A stretch of DNA of 26,055 bases from an uncultured Azospirillum sp. (GCA_902489675.1 CABUAP010000003.1:1-26055), one strand, 5' to 3'; counted from the stretch's first letter, positions 1-7,771 are shown. Numbers and translations are program-made. Notes: generated from the letters alone by a model not told the origin.

Positions 1-24
1 CTGATTAATATTATTGTTGTCCAT
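1..24 (-). CDS. 5' end of a gene leaving the window (first 8 codons)
   Basis: An ATG on the minus strand at 24-22 is preceded by the ribosome binding site AAGGAT (complement of 31-36) with 6 nt spacing. The frame then reads MDNNNINQ, open to the window edge. Eight residues do not allow a family assignment. The AT-rich gap 25-159 upstream, between this start and the next minus-strand gene, is where its promoter would lie. The gene is inferred only from the start codon and its well-placed ribosome binding site. Confidence 0.45.
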
Positions 25-159
25 CGGGATATCCTTATAAAAAATGAAATTAAATTCCTTATTAAAATGCGCTTATAATCACAAAAATGCAATTATTTAT
101 TTTGTTAATATACATTTTTTAAACAAAATGTTACATTCCGCTCCCAAATCAGCTGCCCG

Positions 160-180
160 CCGCCGTCCGTATAACGGCGG
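160..180 (-). terminator. hairpin after the four-Cys gene pair (possible terminator)
   Basis: A perfect 7-bp GC-only-but-one stem, CCGCCGT / ACGGCGG, with a 7-nt loop lies 5 nt past the stop codon of the 148-aa secreted protein gene. On the minus strand no run of T follows it, so it is not a classic intrinsic terminator. It may act as a transcript-end stabiliser or a factor-assisted terminator. Confidence 0.35.
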
Positions 181-185
181 CAAGT

Positions 186-632
186 TTATTGCTGCGCCGC
201 ATTTTCCGGCGGCCGGCAGATTTCTTTGGTAAAATTGCAGTCAAACAAATAATTGCCAAAACTGTCGTGATAAGTTGTCGTTGCACTCAAACCGGAGGCA
301 AACATCACCTGAGAACCTTCGCACATGGCCGGCAGCAATTGACGGCAGCCAAAATCCTGCAGGCGCGCCATCATCATCAGACGCTCATCGTCATCCCATT
401 CGGCCGAATTGGCATTGATAATATAAGTATACTGAATATTTTGGCCGCTGCGTTTAATTTCCACCCAGCGGATACCGCTTCTGATTTCAACCGGCAGCAT
501 ATCCTGCATATTGCGCAATTGAGCGTCAATTTCACTGTCACTCAACCGGCGGGTATTATTTTCTTCGGCAAAAACACCAACCGACAACACCAGCGCGAAA
601 ACAGCAAACACGACAACCGAGAATGCTTTCAT
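186..632 (-). CDS. secreted four-cysteine protein, paralogue of the adjacent upstream gene
   Basis: I do not recognise a named family. The start at 632 was chosen over an upstream in-frame start at 755 because it directly opens a signal peptide (MKAFSVVV, hydrophobic core, cleavage near FA/EE at residue 22), has AAGG 5 nt upstream, and begins 4 nt after the previous gene's stop. The mature 126 residues should be periplasmic or exported. Cysteines at 96, 104, 132 and 139 match those of the neighbour in spacing (8 and 7 residues apart in both), and the central stretch LPVEIRSGIRW...IQYTYIIN aligns with LPMKVSPGVVW...LNYVYQIN. The pair is probably an old tandem duplication, with two disulfides likely. 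The function is unknown. Confidence 0.8.
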   Translation of the reverse strand: MKAFSVVVFAVFALVLSVGVFAEENNTRRLSDSEIDAQLRNMQDMLPVEIRSGIRWVEIKRSGQNIQYTYIINANSAEWDDDERLMMMARLQDFGCRQLLPAMCEGSQVMFASGLSATTTYHDSFGNYLFDCNFTKEICRPPENAAQQ

Positions 633-636
633 CACC

Positions 637-1179
637 TTACTCCGCGGCAGAAGCTTTCTGATCATTAAACTGCTTGAGAACATCGGCGCAGCTGTCCAGC
701 GAATAATCGCATTTGGTAAATTCTTTGTCGTTTGCTTCCAAATAAGTTGCCGCAATATGCTGCATCTTCGGGCTGAAGGTGCTCATCAGATCAAGACTGA
801 TGCAAAGCATCGGCTTAATTTGCGGACATAATCCGGTTTTCATTTGCTTCAACACTTCCTGCTTGCCCTGCTCATCAAGGTTGTCGCGGAGTTCTTTAGG
901 CATTGAGGCCACCATTTCATCAATATTGATCTGGTAAACATAATTTAAATTGCCGCTTTTCAGTTCAACATCTTTCCAAACCACACCGGGGCTAACCTTC
1001 ATCGGCAGTGTCGAACGCATCGACATCAGCTGCTGCTCAATAGCACTTTCCATATATTTTTCCAACTCGGCCTGATCAACCGCATCATTACCCGTGGCCG
1101 CGGGAAGAGCGCTTTCCTGCGCATGAACGGGAAGAAAAACAACCGCGCTGAAAAGTACAGCCAAAACAAATTTTTTCAT
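637..1179 (-). CDS. secreted four-cysteine protein (first of a tandem paralogous pair)
   Basis: This 180-aa protein starts with a clear signal peptide (MKKFVLAVLF, cleavage after VHA at residue 20). AAAGGAG lies 10 nt upstream of the ATG. The mature part has a helical, charged N-terminal stretch (residues 30-55), the segment LPMKVSPGVVW at 58-68, and cysteines at 118, 126, 157 and 164. This C-x7-C ... C-x6-C layout is repeated exactly in the next gene, 4 nt downstream, so the two are likely co-transcribed and co-exported. I do not recognise the family. A periplasmic binding or envelope-assembly role is possible but not shown. Confidence 0.8.
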   Translation of the reverse strand: MKKFVLAVLFSAVVFLPVHAQESALPAATGNDAVDQAELEKYMESAIEQQLMSMRSTLPMKVSPGVVWKDVELKSGNLNYVYQINIDEMVASMPKELRDNLDEQGKQEVLKQMKTGLCPQIKPMLCISLDLMSTFSPKMQHIAATYLEANDKEFTKCDYSLDSCADVLKQFNDQKASAAE

Positions 1180-1215
1180 AAACCTGATACTCCTTTAATA
1201 ATTTAATATTTTTCA

Positions 1216-1244
1216 AGGATAAGCTAAAAAAAACTTTAGAGCAA
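1216..1244 (-). promoter_or_regulatory. possible sigma70-type promoter for the four-Cys gene pair
   Basis: On the minus strand TTGCTC (1244-1239) and TATCCT (1221-1216) are separated by exactly 17 nt, including an 8-T run. It ends about 37 nt before the ATG at 1179. The boxes are imperfect, so this is a moderate call. Confidence 0.35.
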
Positions 1245-1265
1245 TGATTATCTTGGCAAAAGCAC

Positions 1266-1302
1266 AAAAAAACCCCCGGTGTGTCTTAGCACACAAGGGG
1301 GG
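1266..1302 (-). terminator. intrinsic terminator of the 156-aa gene
   Basis: On the minus strand a stem formed by CCCCCCTTGTGTG and ACACACCGGGGG around a short TAAG-containing loop is followed directly by seven T. It lies 17 nt after the stop codon of the gene at 1319-1789 and separates it from the four-Cys pair. Confidence 0.85.
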
Positions 1303-1318
1303 AAAGCGGAACGCTTCT

Positions 1319-1789
1319 TCACATTTCTTCCTGTTTGGCACTCGGTTCGCCGAAAACGCAGACCGTGTTGGCCGTGCTGCATTCGTCAAGCTGAGGACAT
1401 TCGCCGATCAGCGTGTGAACGGTACCGTTCTTGAAATCGACGGCATAGTTCAGGACGGTGTATGCCTGGCCGTGAATATTGCCGGAAGACCAAGCGAACA
1501 GCTCTTTGGGCAGCGGGTCGCGGCCGATACTTTCGCGAATCCGGTTGATTTCTTCCAGATGAAAGATAATGAAGTAAAGGGTTTTTACCGAAGCAAGGCT
1601 GCCGCCGTGCTCATCACACCAGAAGTGTGCCTTACGGTACATTTTTCTCTTGGGAGAAAAGTCGATCAGCGAAATGCCATCGAACAGATAGATACCTTTT
1701 ACCTCTTTCACATCTGCCGGTTGAGAAACATAAGTTCCGTTAAACAGCAAAAAATCTCCGAATTTCGGAGTTTGCGCTAAATTGTTCAT
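1319..1789 (-). CDS. unrecognised 156-aa protein, faint DUF1566-like (Lcl C-terminal) pattern
   Basis: The protein has no signal peptide or membrane segment. A central pattern, WCDEHGG at 57-63, a conserved-looking helix with EEINRIRE near 79-86, then FAWSS at 98-102 followed by QAYTVLNYAVDFKNG, resembles the order seen in DUF1566-type domains (GG..P..EL.....WSS......V....G). This is a weak resemblance from memory, not a search. Four cysteines occur (58, 131, 137, 144). The ATG at 1789 has no good ribosome binding site, so the start is uncertain. It is a single-gene unit: AT-rich DNA on the upstream side and a strong terminator downstream. The opposite strand carries a similar-length open frame, but it runs into the terminator and lacks a ribosome binding site. 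Confidence 0.65.
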   Translation of the reverse strand: MNNLAQTPKFGDFLLFNGTYVSQPADVKEVKGIYLFDGISLIDFSPKRKMYRKAHFWCDEHGGSLASVKTLYFIIFHLEEINRIRESIGRDPLPKELFAWSSGNIHGQAYTVLNYAVDFKNGTVHTLIGECPQLDECSTANTVCVFGEPSAKQEEM

Positions 1790-1866
1790 CGTATTAAAAT
1801 TTAATTGGTTAATAATTTTTATTATTTATTAAGATAATACGCCTCAACCCGAGAGTCAAGCCGCTT

Positions 1867-2496
1867 TTATCCGGCAAAAAGAGATTCGGACAATACCAAC
1901 TCGGCAATAAACGGCAGCGTACGGTTGATGACATGATCGGAAAAATGATAAAAATCACGCAGATCAAGCCGCCATTCCAGCTGCAAAATCCGCGGCGCCG
2001 ACCACAAGCGCTGCAAATCGCCGGTCAAACCGAATTTGCCGGTATAATCCGGATGATTGACAACCCATGAAATCCGGTATTTTTCCGCCAACTGTCCGAT
2101 CTTTTCCAACGCTCCCGCATAATCCGCCGCCGGCAGAATACCGGTACCGACTGCCAGCTCAAACCCCCGGCTGCCGTTCATGCCGTGGATATCAAGAAAC
2201 CAATGACGCTCAAGTTTTCTGTCGCTGATAAAATTTGTCACGGAATTTTTTTCTCGACTGAAACGGCGGCGGATAATGGCAGAAACCCCGCTCTGTTCTC
2301 CCGCCAGCCGAGCCAGCGCACCGGTATAAAGATCCGGTGCTTTCGGCTTTTGGTTGCGAAAAGTGCGCACCGCGTGCGGCGCGGTCAAAACCAAACGGCT
2401 GCCGCGGTCATCAAAACGGTAAAAATCCCCGTCTTCACTGCCCTGATACGCATCGCGGGCATATTCTTCCTCATATTTTTTCAGCAGATTAAGCAT
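1867..2496 (-). CDS. N-formylglutamate amidohydrolase-like zinc hydrolase
   Basis: The 209-aa protein shows the spaced motifs of the N-formylglutamate amidohydrolase superfamily: TAPHAV at 38-43 (candidate metal His), DLYTG at 55-59, LDIHGM at 101-106 (candidate metal His after Asp) and a late LQLEWRLDLR at 171-180. That family cleaves N-acyl amino acids or related amides with zinc. The true substrate cannot be read from the sequence, and the protein is shorter than typical hutG products (about 260-290 aa). No histidine-degradation genes are nearby. I chose ATG 2496 because AAGGAT lies 9 nt upstream; an in-frame TTG at 2502 is too close to that site. It is divergent from dnaB. Confidence 0.6.
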   Translation of the reverse strand: MLNLLKKYEEEYARDAYQGSEDGDFYRFDDRGSRLVLTAPHAVRTFRNQKPKAPDLYTGALARLAGEQSGVSAIIRRRFSREKNSVTNFISDRKLERHWFLDIHGMNGSRGFELAVGTGILPAADYAGALEKIGQLAEKYRISWVVNHPDYTGKFGLTGDLQRLWSAPRILQLEWRLDLRDFYHFSDHVINRTLPFIAELVLSESLFAG

Positions 2497-2541
2497 GGGC
2501 AAATATCCTTTTTATATATCAGCATAACACGGCCGGCAGAG

Positions 2542-2572
2542 TTTATCCCCGTTATTCACAGCCTGTGGATAA
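2542..2572. promoter_or_regulatory. DnaA-box cluster upstream of dnaB
   Basis: Three 9-mers occur in 31 bp: TTATCCCCG (2542-2550, degenerate), TTATTCACA (2552-2560, one mismatch to the consensus TTATCCACA) and TGTGGATAA (2564-2572, a perfect consensus box on the minus strand). The last two form an inverted pair with 3 nt between them. They sit 95 bp before dnaB and 46 bp before the divergent hydrolase gene, so DnaA control of dnaB or local DnaA titration is a reasonable inference. Confidence 0.55.
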
Positions 2573-2666
2573 GTTAATCGAACAATAAGAAAGATTATGT
2601 TTGTTTTTATTTTAATTCCTGCTACAACGAAGCCGTTACAAAAGATCAACGGAGATAACAACGACT

Positions 2667-4133
2667 ATGGCCATAGAAAAAATCGACGCGGCGGCGCTGC
2701 CGCAAAATATTGAGGCGGAACAAGCGCTTTTGGGGGCGCTGCTTTCTAACAACAAAGCTTTTGAGCAGGTTTCCGATTTTTTGAAACCGGCGCATTTTGC
2801 CGATGCGGTAAATGCCAAAATTTTTGAGGTAATTTCAAAACTGATTTCCCGCGGACACGTTGCCGATACCATCACACTCAAAAACTATTTTGAACAGCAA
2901 GGGGTTTTAAACGATGTCGGCGGATACAAATACCTGATCAAACTGGCGGAAAGCTCCTCACCTTTGACCAACCCCGAATACTACGCTCAGTATATCTATG
3001 ACCAATATCTCCGCCGCGAACTGATCTCCACCGGCTGCGATATTGTCAACAACGCCATGAAAGAAGACATCGATTCTTCGGCATCCAGCCAGATCGAAGC
3101 CGCCGAAAAAAGACTTTACGAACTTTCCGACAAAGGCGACGGCCAGCGCGGATTCGTCGAATTTTCCGATGCTCTGACCCAATCTTTGAACACCATTGAA
3201 AAAGCCTATCAGCGCGAAGGAAAAATCTCGGGCATCTCCACCGGACTGAACAACCTTGACAAGCGCACCGGCGGGCTGAACAACTCCGACCTGATCATTC
3301 TGGCCGGGCGACCGGCGATGGGCAAAACCGCCCTGGCCACCAATATTGCTTATAATGTCGCCGACTGGATGTTTCGTGACCGCAATCTGGAAGAAAAAGC
3401 CCGCGGCGTCGCTTTCTTTTCGCTCGAAATGTCGGCCGACCAACTGGCCACCCGTGTTCTTTCCAGCGCAGCGGCCATTTCCTCGCAAAAAATGCGCAAC
3501 GGCGATATCGATAACGGCGAATTTGAACGGATTGCCGAAGTTGTCCGCTCTCTTGAAAAAATGCCGCTTTATATTGACGACACCCCCGGGCTGACCATCA
3601 ATGCCATCCGCAACCGCGCGCGACGCCTCAAAAGAAGCAAAGGACTGGGACTGATCGTGATCGACTATATCCAGTTGATCACCGGTTCTTCAAGCCGGGG
3701 AGAAGCCAACCGCGTGCAGGAACTTTCGGAAATTTCCCGCGGGCTGAAAATTATGGCCAAAGAACTGAACGTGCCGGTAATTGCCCTCTCCCAGCTCAAC
3801 CGCGGGGTCGAAATGCGCGATGACAAACGGCCGGTAATGTCGGACCTGCGAGAATCCGGGTCTATCGAACAGGACGCCGACATCGTGCTGTTCGTTTATC
3901 GAGAAAACTATTACATTCAAAACGAAGAGCCGAAGGAAACCGATAAAAATTATTCGCCGGACAAACATGACAAATGGGAGCAGCGGATGCAGGCCACCCG
4001 CCACCGCGCCGACGTGATTATCGGCAAACACCGTCACGGACCGACCGGCACCGTCAAACTCGGTTGGCAGGGAGAATATGCCCTGTTTACCGACCCGATC
4101 GAAGACACCCAACTGCCGGAGCAGATAGGATAA
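2667..4133 (+). CDS. dnaB: replicative DNA helicase DnaB
   Basis: DnaB is the hexameric 5'-3' helicase of the replication fork. The 488-aa length fits. The N-terminal DnaB domain covers about 10-115 (LPQNIEAEQALLGALL), followed by a linker and the RecA-like ATPase. That domain has Walker A GRPAMGKT at 214-221, the FFSLEMSADQL segment at 250-260, Walker B VIDYIQL at 331-337, LSQLNRGVE at 374-382, DLRESGSIEQDAD at 393-405 and the late KHRHGPTG at 454-461. No intein interrupts it. The ribosome binding site GGAG is 12 nt from the ATG, longer than usual. ycgN follows with a TAATG overlap. DnaA boxes lie upstream. Confidence 0.98.
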   Translation: MAIEKIDAAALPQNIEAEQALLGALLSNNKAFEQVSDFLKPAHFADAVNAKIFEVISKLISRGHVADTITLKNYFEQQGVLNDVGGYKYLIKLAESSSPLTNPEYYAQYIYDQYLRRELISTGCDIVNNAMKEDIDSSASSQIEAAEKRLYELSDKGDGQRGFVEFSDALTQSLNTIEKAYQREGKISGISTGLNNLDKRTGGLNNSDLIILAGRPAMGKTALATNIAYNVADWMFRDRNLEEKARGVAFFSLEMSADQLATRVLSSAAAISSQKMRNGDIDNGEFERIAEVVRSLEKMPLYIDDTPGLTINAIRNRARRLKRSKGLGLIVIDYIQLITGSSSRGEANRVQELSEISRGLKIMAKELNVPVIALSQLNRGVEMRDDKRPVMSDLRESGSIEQDADIVLFVYRENYYIQNEEPKETDKNYSPDKHDKWEQRMQATRHRADVIIGKHRHGPTGTVKLGWQGEYALFTDPIEDTQLPEQIG

Positions 4134-4642
4134 TGACCGAAGAGAAAAAACAATACATCGTTACCATTGCCCGCCGCGATCCGGCGGCAGAGGCCAAGAA
4201 AACGGTTGAACCGGAATTTTGGAAAAAAAAGAAGCTGGAAGAAATGACGCCCGACGAATGGGAACTTTTGTGCGACGGCTGCGGCAAATGCTGCCTGAAC
4301 AAGTTGGAAATCGACGGCAAAATCCATTTCACCTGCGTGCGCTGCCGCTTTCTTGACAGCAAAAGTTGTTTATGCCGCATTTACGAAAACCGCTTTGAAA
4401 AAGTGCCGGACTGCCGCAGCGTTGACTTAAAAGCCATCCGCGAAAAACCCCGTTGGCTGCCCAAAACCTGTGCCTACTGGCTGCTCGACAACGGCCAAGA
4501 CCTGCCCGCATGGCACCCGCTGGTGAGCGGCGACAAAGACAGTGTTCATCGGGCTTTTCAATCGATACGCGGTCGGTTGATTATTTCCGAGTCGGAAGTG
4601 AAGCATTATGAAGATTACATTGTTGACTGGAAAGACATTTGA
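4133..4642 (+). CDS. ycgN: YcgN-type (UPF0260) cysteine-cluster protein
   Basis: The 169-aa protein follows the YcgN/UPF0260 pattern closely: EFWKKKKLEEMTPDEWELLC at 28-47, the CDGCGKCC cluster at 47-54, further cysteines at 68, 71, 79, 81, 94 and 113, WLPKTCAYWLL at 108-118, and DLPAWHPLVSG at 123-133. The cysteine cluster suggests a metal or Fe-S centre, as in the YkgJ-like zinc/iron-chelating group; the biochemical role is not established. It carries a roughly 27-residue basic/acidic N-terminal extension compared with E. coli YcgN. The start overlaps the dnaB stop by 1 nt (TAATG), implying translational coupling. The next gene starts inside its 3' end. Confidence 0.93.
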   Translation: MTEEKKQYIVTIARRDPAAEAKKTVEPEFWKKKKLEEMTPDEWELLCDGCGKCCLNKLEIDGKIHFTCVRCRFLDSKSCLCRIYENRFEKVPDCRSVDLKAIREKPRWLPKTCAYWLLDNGQDLPAWHPLVSGDKDSVHRAFQSIRGRLIISESEVKHYEDYIVDWKDI

Positions 4643-5318
4643 TATAGAGCAGGCAGCCGGTCTGCCGCTCAAAGTTGTTTCCCCGCCCCGCTGCCGTCGG
4701 CTGGCACTAAGGATAGATGCAAAAGAACGGATAGCCGTTCTCAATCTGCCGCCGCGCTGCTCTGCCAAACGGGCGCTGCAATTTGTGGAAGACAACCGCG
4801 GCTGGATCGAAGCTCATCTGCTGACTGTGCCGGAAAGCAGACAATTTGCCGATGGCGACGAAATCAGTTTGTTTGGCGAAAAAATCAGGATTCGCCATTG
4901 TCCCGACTTAAAAAGCGGCGTCCGGCTCGAAAACCAAGAATTGAAAGTTTCCGGCAATGCGGCTTTTCTGCCGCGGCGCGTGCGCGATTTTATCCGCAGC
5001 GAAACCCAATCGCGGATGCTGGAACTTTCGCGGCAAAAAGCAGCGTTAATCGGCTGCCGTGTCAACCGCGTAATTATCAAAGATACCAAATCCCGCTGGG
5101 GCAGCTGTTCCACCCTCAACAATATCAACTACAACTGGCGGATTGCTCTGGCGCCGACGGCGGCAATCGATTATCTGGCCGCGCACGAAGTGGCCCATTT
5201 GAAATTCCGCGACCACTCTCCGGATTTTTGGAATTGTGTAAAAAGTCTTAGCGCAACGGCCGAAAGCGGACGTCTCTGGCTCAAACAAAACGGCAGATTA
5301 TTATACGCTTATGAGTAA
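4608..5318 (+). CDS. YgjP-like (DUF45) zinc metallopeptidase
   Basis: The 236-aa protein has the YgjP/DUF45 signature: KDTKSRWGSCS at 158-168, then the zinc motif HEVAH at 193-197 and a third histidine at 203 (FRDHSPDFW). This family is SprT/WLM-like and is predicted to be a cytoplasmic zinc peptidase; substrates are poorly known. The ATG lies 35 nt inside ycgN, with GGAAG upstream inside that gene, so the dnaB-ycgN-ygjP-like genes look like one transcript. The N-terminal 100 residues (beta-rich, with PRCRRLALRID) are usual for the family. Confidence 0.9.
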   Translation: MKITLLTGKTFDIEQAAGLPLKVVSPPRCRRLALRIDAKERIAVLNLPPRCSAKRALQFVEDNRGWIEAHLLTVPESRQFADGDEISLFGEKIRIRHCPDLKSGVRLENQELKVSGNAAFLPRRVRDFIRSETQSRMLELSRQKAALIGCRVNRVIIKDTKSRWGSCSTLNNINYNWRIALAPTAAIDYLAAHEVAHLKFRDHSPDFWNCVKSLSATAESGRLWLKQNGRLLYAYE

Positions 5319-5323
5319 TCTGC

Positions 5324-5352
5324 TTGATTTAGACGGATTTTAAACCTATATT
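5324..5352 (+). promoter_or_regulatory. sigma70-type promoter of the BI-1 family gene
   Basis: TTGATT and TATATT are separated by exactly 17 nt, 35 bp before the start codon at 5388, leaving a 5' leader of about 28 nt with a GAGGAG ribosome binding site. Confidence 0.6.
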
Positions 5353-5387
5353 ATCAGTAGTTATATGTCTATTTTGAGGAGAAACCT

Positions 5388-6125
5388 ATGTTGAAAGACA
5401 AAATCGAATTAAAAAACAACTACACCGATGTCGGTGTGGAAAGAACCAGCGTTGATGACGGCTTGCGCGCTTATCTGGTCAGCGTTTACAATCATATGGC
5501 CGGCGCTTTGGCCATCACCGCCGCCGTTGCCTTTCTGGTTGCCAACACCCCGTTGATTGCCATGATGTTTAACCCGCAAACCGGCGGAATGTCGGCACTC
5601 GGCTGGCTGTTCCTGCTCTCCCCGCTTATTGTCATTTTCGGGTTCAACTGGGTCTTAACCCGTGGTACGCTGGCACAAGTTCGCGGCGTATTTTGGCTCT
5701 ATTCGGCCCTGATGGGCGTTTCTTTGGCGCCGATCTTTCTTGTTTATACCGGCGCCAGCATGGTTCGTGTTTTCCTGATCACGGCGGCAATGTTCGGCGG
5801 TATGAGCATTTACGGCACCGTCACCAAGCGTGACTTGACCTCACTCGGTTCCTTTTTAAGAATGGGACTGTGGGGCATTATCATCGCCATGATCGTCAAC
5901 ATCTTTATGCAAAGCCCGGCGTTGTATTATGCGCTGTCGATTGTTTCCGTTGTTGTCTTTACCGGTCTGACCGCTTATGACACTCAGAAAATCCGCCAGA
6001 TCTATATGTCGGACGACAATGATGACACCATGACCCGCAAGGTGGTTGTCGGTGCCCTGGAACTGTATCTTGATTTCATCAACTTGTTCTTGGCTCTGCT
6101 GCGCCTGATGGGCGATCGCAAATAA
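5388..6125 (+). CDS. Bax inhibitor-1/YccA family inner-membrane protein
   Basis: The 245-aa protein is almost entirely hydrophobic after residue 30, with about seven membrane segments (near 36-52, 70-88, 97-117, 123-141, 157-172, 177-193 and 221-240). This is the topology of the BI-1/YbhL/YccA family, which includes calcium-leak channels and, in bacteria, FtsH-linked proteins. Family-typical pieces include the GMSIYG segment and TAYDTQKIRQIY near 194-205, with the acidic residues expected of the pore. It has its own 17-nt-spaced promoter and a GAGGAG ribosome binding site, and a terminator follows, so it is monocistronic. Confidence 0.92.
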   Translation: MLKDKIELKNNYTDVGVERTSVDDGLRAYLVSVYNHMAGALAITAAVAFLVANTPLIAMMFNPQTGGMSALGWLFLLSPLIVIFGFNWVLTRGTLAQVRGVFWLYSALMGVSLAPIFLVYTGASMVRVFLITAAMFGGMSIYGTVTKRDLTSLGSFLRMGLWGIIIAMIVNIFMQSPALYYALSIVSVVVFTGLTAYDTQKIRQIYMSDDNDDTMTRKVVVGALELYLDFINLFLALLRLMGDRK

Positions 6126-6149
6126 GGCCTAACGACAGCCTTTTAACCT

Positions 6150-6192
6150 GAAAGGAGAGGGAAATCATTTTGATTTTCCTCCCTTTCTTTTT
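6150..6192 (+). terminator. intrinsic terminator of the BI-1 family gene
   Basis: GAAAGGAGAGGGAAATCA pairs with TGATTTTCCTCCCTTTC across a TTT loop with one bulge, and is followed by TTTTT. It lies 24 nt past the stop codon. Confidence 0.85.
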
Positions 6193-6221
6193 ATAAATAA
6201 AATTAACCGAACAAACGGTTT

Positions 6222-6260
6222 AAAATTAAAAGAACGGGAAGAAATTTTCTTTCCCGTTCT
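6222..6260 (-). terminator. intrinsic terminator of pyk
   Basis: AGAACGGGAA (6231-6240) and TTCCCGTTCT (6251-6260) form a perfect 10-bp stem, extendable through GAAA/TTTC. Read on the minus strand it is followed by TTTAATTTTAA. It lies about 20 nt past the pyk stop and faces the BI-1 terminator. Confidence 0.85.
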
Positions 6261-6281
6261 CATCTGTGGATAAAACCGATC

Positions 6282-7706
6282 TCAACCGATATATACCGTA
6301 TGCAGCATATTGGTCCGGCCTTTTACGCCAAGCGGAAAACCGCCAGTAATAATGATATGATCGCCATGGCTTGCCGCACCGCTCTCCTGAGCCACGGCTT
6401 TGGCAACATCTTCAAAATGGTCAAAGCTTTGGAAGGTCGATTCGTTAATAAAACGACGCGCTCCCCAAACCAGCCCCAGTTGACGGGCTACTTTAACATT
6501 CGGCGTAACGGCAATAATCGGAATATCCGGCCGTTCGCGGGCAACCAAAAATGTTGTCCGCCCCGAACTGGTATAGGTCACCACCGCTTTCACGTTTTTC
6601 AGTACTTTGGAAACGGCGTTGGCGGCATAAGTAATGGAATCGTCTTCCCCCACACAGCAAGACAACGGCTGCATATTTTTCATATATTGGAAGAACAACG
6701 GATCAGCTTCAACCTGCGTAATGATTTTGTTCATCATTTTGACCGCTTCCACCGGATATTTGCCGGCGGCCGTTTCTGCCGAAAGCATTACCGCATCGGC
6801 GCCGTCATAAACGGCATTGGCCACGTCGGAAACTTCCGCCCGGGTCGGCGTCGGTTTTTCGATCATCGATTCGAGCATCTGGGTTGCAACAATCACCGGT
6901 CGCGCATATTTGCGGCAGGCATTAACAATTTTCTTCTGCAAAACAGGTACGGTTTGCAGCGGACATTCCACACCCAGATCGCCGCGGGCAACCATAATCC
7001 CGTCGGAAAGTTTGATGATTTCTTCCAATTCGACAATAGCACTCGGCTTTTCCAGCTTGGAAATAATCAATGCCCGATCGCCGATCAGCGCTTTAGCAGC
7101 TTTTACATCATCTGCAGATTGCACAAAAGACAGGCATACCCAGTCTACCCCCAAATCAAGGGCAAATTTCAGATCGTTTTCGTCTTTTTCGGTAATAGCC
7201 GAAATCGGCAGCTTGATATTGGGCAGATTAACCCCTTTGTGGCTGGAAAGCTCTCCGCCGACTTTGACTTCCGTCACCGCGCTGACCGCATCGCAAGACT
7301 TGACCGTCAAGACGATATTGCCGTCGTTTAGCAACAAGTCGTCGCCCGGTTTGATTGCGGCAAAAATTTCCTTATGCGGCAGCATAACCCGTTTTTCGTC
7401 TCCGAGTTCGTCTTTCATATCCAAAATAAAATCAGCGCCGTCTTTCAACACCACGCGCCCGGCGGCAAAAGTGCCGACCCGAAGCTTTGGCCCTTGCAAA
7501 TCGGCCACAATGGTGGTAAACAGCCCTTTTTCCGCCGACAAACGACGAACGATATCAAACCGTTCTTTGTGTTCTTCGTGCGTACCGTGGCTGAAATTAA
7601 AACGAAAGGCATCCGCTCCGGCGTCCAGCAAAGCGGAAATTGTCTGCTCGCCGGCAGATGACGGACCGATCGTGGCAAGAATGCGCGTATATGTTTTTTT
7701 TGGCAT
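6282..7706 (-). CDS. pyk: pyruvate kinase
   Basis: Pyruvate kinase transfers phosphate from phosphoenolpyruvate to ADP in the last step of glycolysis. The 474-aa length is standard. Visible landmarks are ILATIGPSS near 9-17, FRFNFSHG near 34-41 (substrate-binding Arg and Asn), the catalytic lysine in IISKLEKPSAI, the metal ligand segment MVARGDLGVE, and the family signature around KPTPTRAEVSDVANAVYDG with VMLSAETAAGKYP. A C-terminal allosteric-type domain follows (VVTYTSSGRT). GAGAGG precedes the ATG. The gene stands alone between its own promoter region and a strong terminator, divergent from gapR. Confidence 0.98.
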   Translation of the reverse strand: MPKKTYTRILATIGPSSAGEQTISALLDAGADAFRFNFSHGTHEEHKERFDIVRRLSAEKGLFTTIVADLQGPKLRVGTFAAGRVVLKDGADFILDMKDELGDEKRVMLPHKEIFAAIKPGDDLLLNDGNIVLTVKSCDAVSAVTEVKVGGELSSHKGVNLPNIKLPISAITEKDENDLKFALDLGVDWVCLSFVQSADDVKAAKALIGDRALIISKLEKPSAIVELEEIIKLSDGIMVARGDLGVECPLQTVPVLQKKIVNACRKYARPVIVATQMLESMIEKPTPTRAEVSDVANAVYDGADAVMLSAETAAGKYPVEAVKMMNKIITQVEADPLFFQYMKNMQPLSCCVGEDDSITYAANAVSKVLKNVKAVVTYTSSGRTTFLVARERPDIPIIAVTPNVKVARQLGLVWGARRFINESTFQSFDHFEDVAKAVAQESGAASHGDHIIITGGFPLGVKGRTNMLHTVYIG

Positions 7707-7740
7707 TTTATCCTCTCTCTTTTTCTTAATTTATAGCGGC

Positions 7741-7771
7741 ATTATAGGCGCTAAAATTTAAACTTCTACAA
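7741..7771 (-). promoter_or_regulatory. possible pyk promoter
   Basis: A perfect TATAAT lies on the minus strand at 7746-7741, 34 nt before the pyk ATG. The best -35 candidate, TTGTAG (7771-7766), is 19 nt away, which is long, so the -35 assignment is weak. Confidence 0.4.

Noticed and set aside
44..232. 62-codon plus-strand frame at the left edge
   Set aside because: It spans an AT-rich gap, a hairpin and the end of a real gene, with no ribosome binding site or protein-like pattern.
1244..1780. 178-codon plus-strand frame opposite the 156-aa gene
   Set aside because: Its first codons run through the terminator hairpin, it lacks a ribosome binding site, and the minus-strand protein has the more natural composition.
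6265..6273. Single perfect DnaA box (TGTGGATAA) just past the pyk stop
   Set aside because: It is alone, lies between two convergent genes, and has no AT-rich unwinding element nearby, so an origin or regulatory role is not supported.
6300..7761. Two plus-strand open frames of 314 and 343 codons
   Set aside because: Both are antisense to pyruvate kinase, have low-complexity shadow composition (His/Asn/Phe-rich or Ser-rich) and no ribosome binding site.
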